From CAYSPG01 sp964432885 (GTDB taxonomy: Bacteria; Bacteroidota; Bacteroidia; AKYH767-A; OLB10): a stretch of 64,000 nt of DNA. The notes beneath the pieces are model-generated. The model was not told the DNA's origin and searched no databases. It saw nothing but the letters and a program-made list of their open reading frames with translations. The stretch covers positions 29,664 through 93,663 of the forward strand of contig CAYSPG010000012.1 in the NCBI GenBank assembly GCA_964432885.1, in the 5' to 3' direction. The first letter of the stretch is position 1. Every line of letters begins with the position of its first letter. Both the position numbers and the translations under genes were made by a program. Of the stretch, positions 63,764 to 64,000 are shown piece by piece.

Positions 63764-64000
63764 ATGTCGCCAAAACTTGTATGCTCCATTTCAATTTGGC
63801 AATTATCTCCATTAGGACAGTAAATATTCCATTTACCTGTTTGGTCAATTGTTTTTCCGTTGGATTCACCAAAGCTATTTAAAACATTGTCTGGAAGTTT
63901 GTAAAAATGATATTGATTACCTGCATTAAGTTCCAATCTACTGCTGTCAATATCATACCCTTGATGAATTAAAAACTGTTTTGAACCGTCATTGAGTTCA
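63652..64000 (-). CDS. C-terminal part of an unknown protein, enters from right end
   Basis: About 115 residues are inside the window; the frame is open at base 64000. The part before the array looks like ordinary protein: ELNDGSKQFLIHQGYDIDSS, FYKLPDNVLNSFGESNGKT, GKWNIYCPNGDNCQIEMEH. It then runs into the 21-bp array in a frame that gives odd GQRDHYSGQTERYS heptads and stops at 63652. An overlapping minus-strand frame (63606-63872) gives the more coiled-coil-like heptads. Either the array has eroded the true C-terminus by a frame shift or the two frames belong to different genes. No family recognised. Confidence 0.5.
   Translation of the reverse strand, partial: ELNDGSKQFLIHQGYDIDSSRLELNAGNQYHFYKLPDNVLNSFGESNGKTIDQTGKWNIYCPNGDNCQIEMEHTSFGDIGQRDHYSGQTERYSARRDGYSGQRDSHSGQTERYSA

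Overview
The window looks like a chromosomal stretch of a Bacteroidota bacterium. Reasons: a block of type IX secretion / gliding genes (gldJ, porP/sprF, porU, porV), four large secreted proteins of T9SS type (three with a visible type A sorting tail, one partial), Bacteroidota-specific families (BT_3928, DUF1599, PorE-like), -7 promoter boxes of the form TAnnTTTG, few Shine-Dalgarno sites, and a tmRNA tag of the GENxYALAA kind. The order below phylum cannot be read safely. Most of the window is ordinary core genome. No tRNA, rRNA, CRISPR array, phage or intact insertion sequence was seen.

Layout. 1-358: start of a secreted protein running off the left end. 0.5-7.2 kb: malate dehydrogenase, a putative outer-membrane barrel, malic enzyme/phosphotransacetylase, phosphoglycerate mutase, an orphan histidine kinase. 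7.3-11.0 kb: a tight operon of a family 2 glycosyltransferase, a GT87-like membrane mannosyltransferase and uvrC. 11.0-14 kb: meaB, a TPR protein, murF. 14-21.9 kb: the T9SS block gldJ-porP on the minus strand and porU-porV-ispF on the plus strand. 22.4-24.9 kb: a conserved trio of carbamoyltransferase, DUF5989 and SxtJ-like proteins. 25-28 kb: DMT transporter, DEAD-box helicase, TerC. 28.3-36 kb: two T9SS cargo proteins around an acyltransferase and a methyltransferase. 36.2-41.4 kb: a run of three periplasmic foldase-type (PpiC/SurA) proteins and a MoxR ATPase. 42-46 kb: lolD, BT_3928 protein, DUF1599, folP, a PhnA-like protein. 46-48.5 kb: another T9SS cargo protein and the tmRNA gene.

48.75-54.8 kb holds the most interesting block: seven closely packed plus-strand genes that look like one ACP-dependent biosynthesis and export operon (KAS III-like, small HTH-like protein, BtrH-type acyltransferase, ABC ATPase, ABC-2 permease, acyl carrier protein, KAS II-like). 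It has two condensing enzymes with intact catalytic residues but no ketoreductase, dehydratase or acyl-loading enzyme in the block, so its product cannot be named.

54.8-63 kb: clpS, a PorE-like TPR/PD40 protein whose C-terminal half is made of 62-residue tandem repeats in place of an OmpA domain, plsY, rluD, a PASTA protein, a glycosyltransferase and msrA. 63.0-63.8 kb is a gene-poor patch full of inverted repeats and a 21-bp tandem array, followed by a partial gene leaving the right end. A second, much decayed 21-bp-period array upstream of lolD (41.67-41.9 kb) carries the same kind of heptad, which links the two places.
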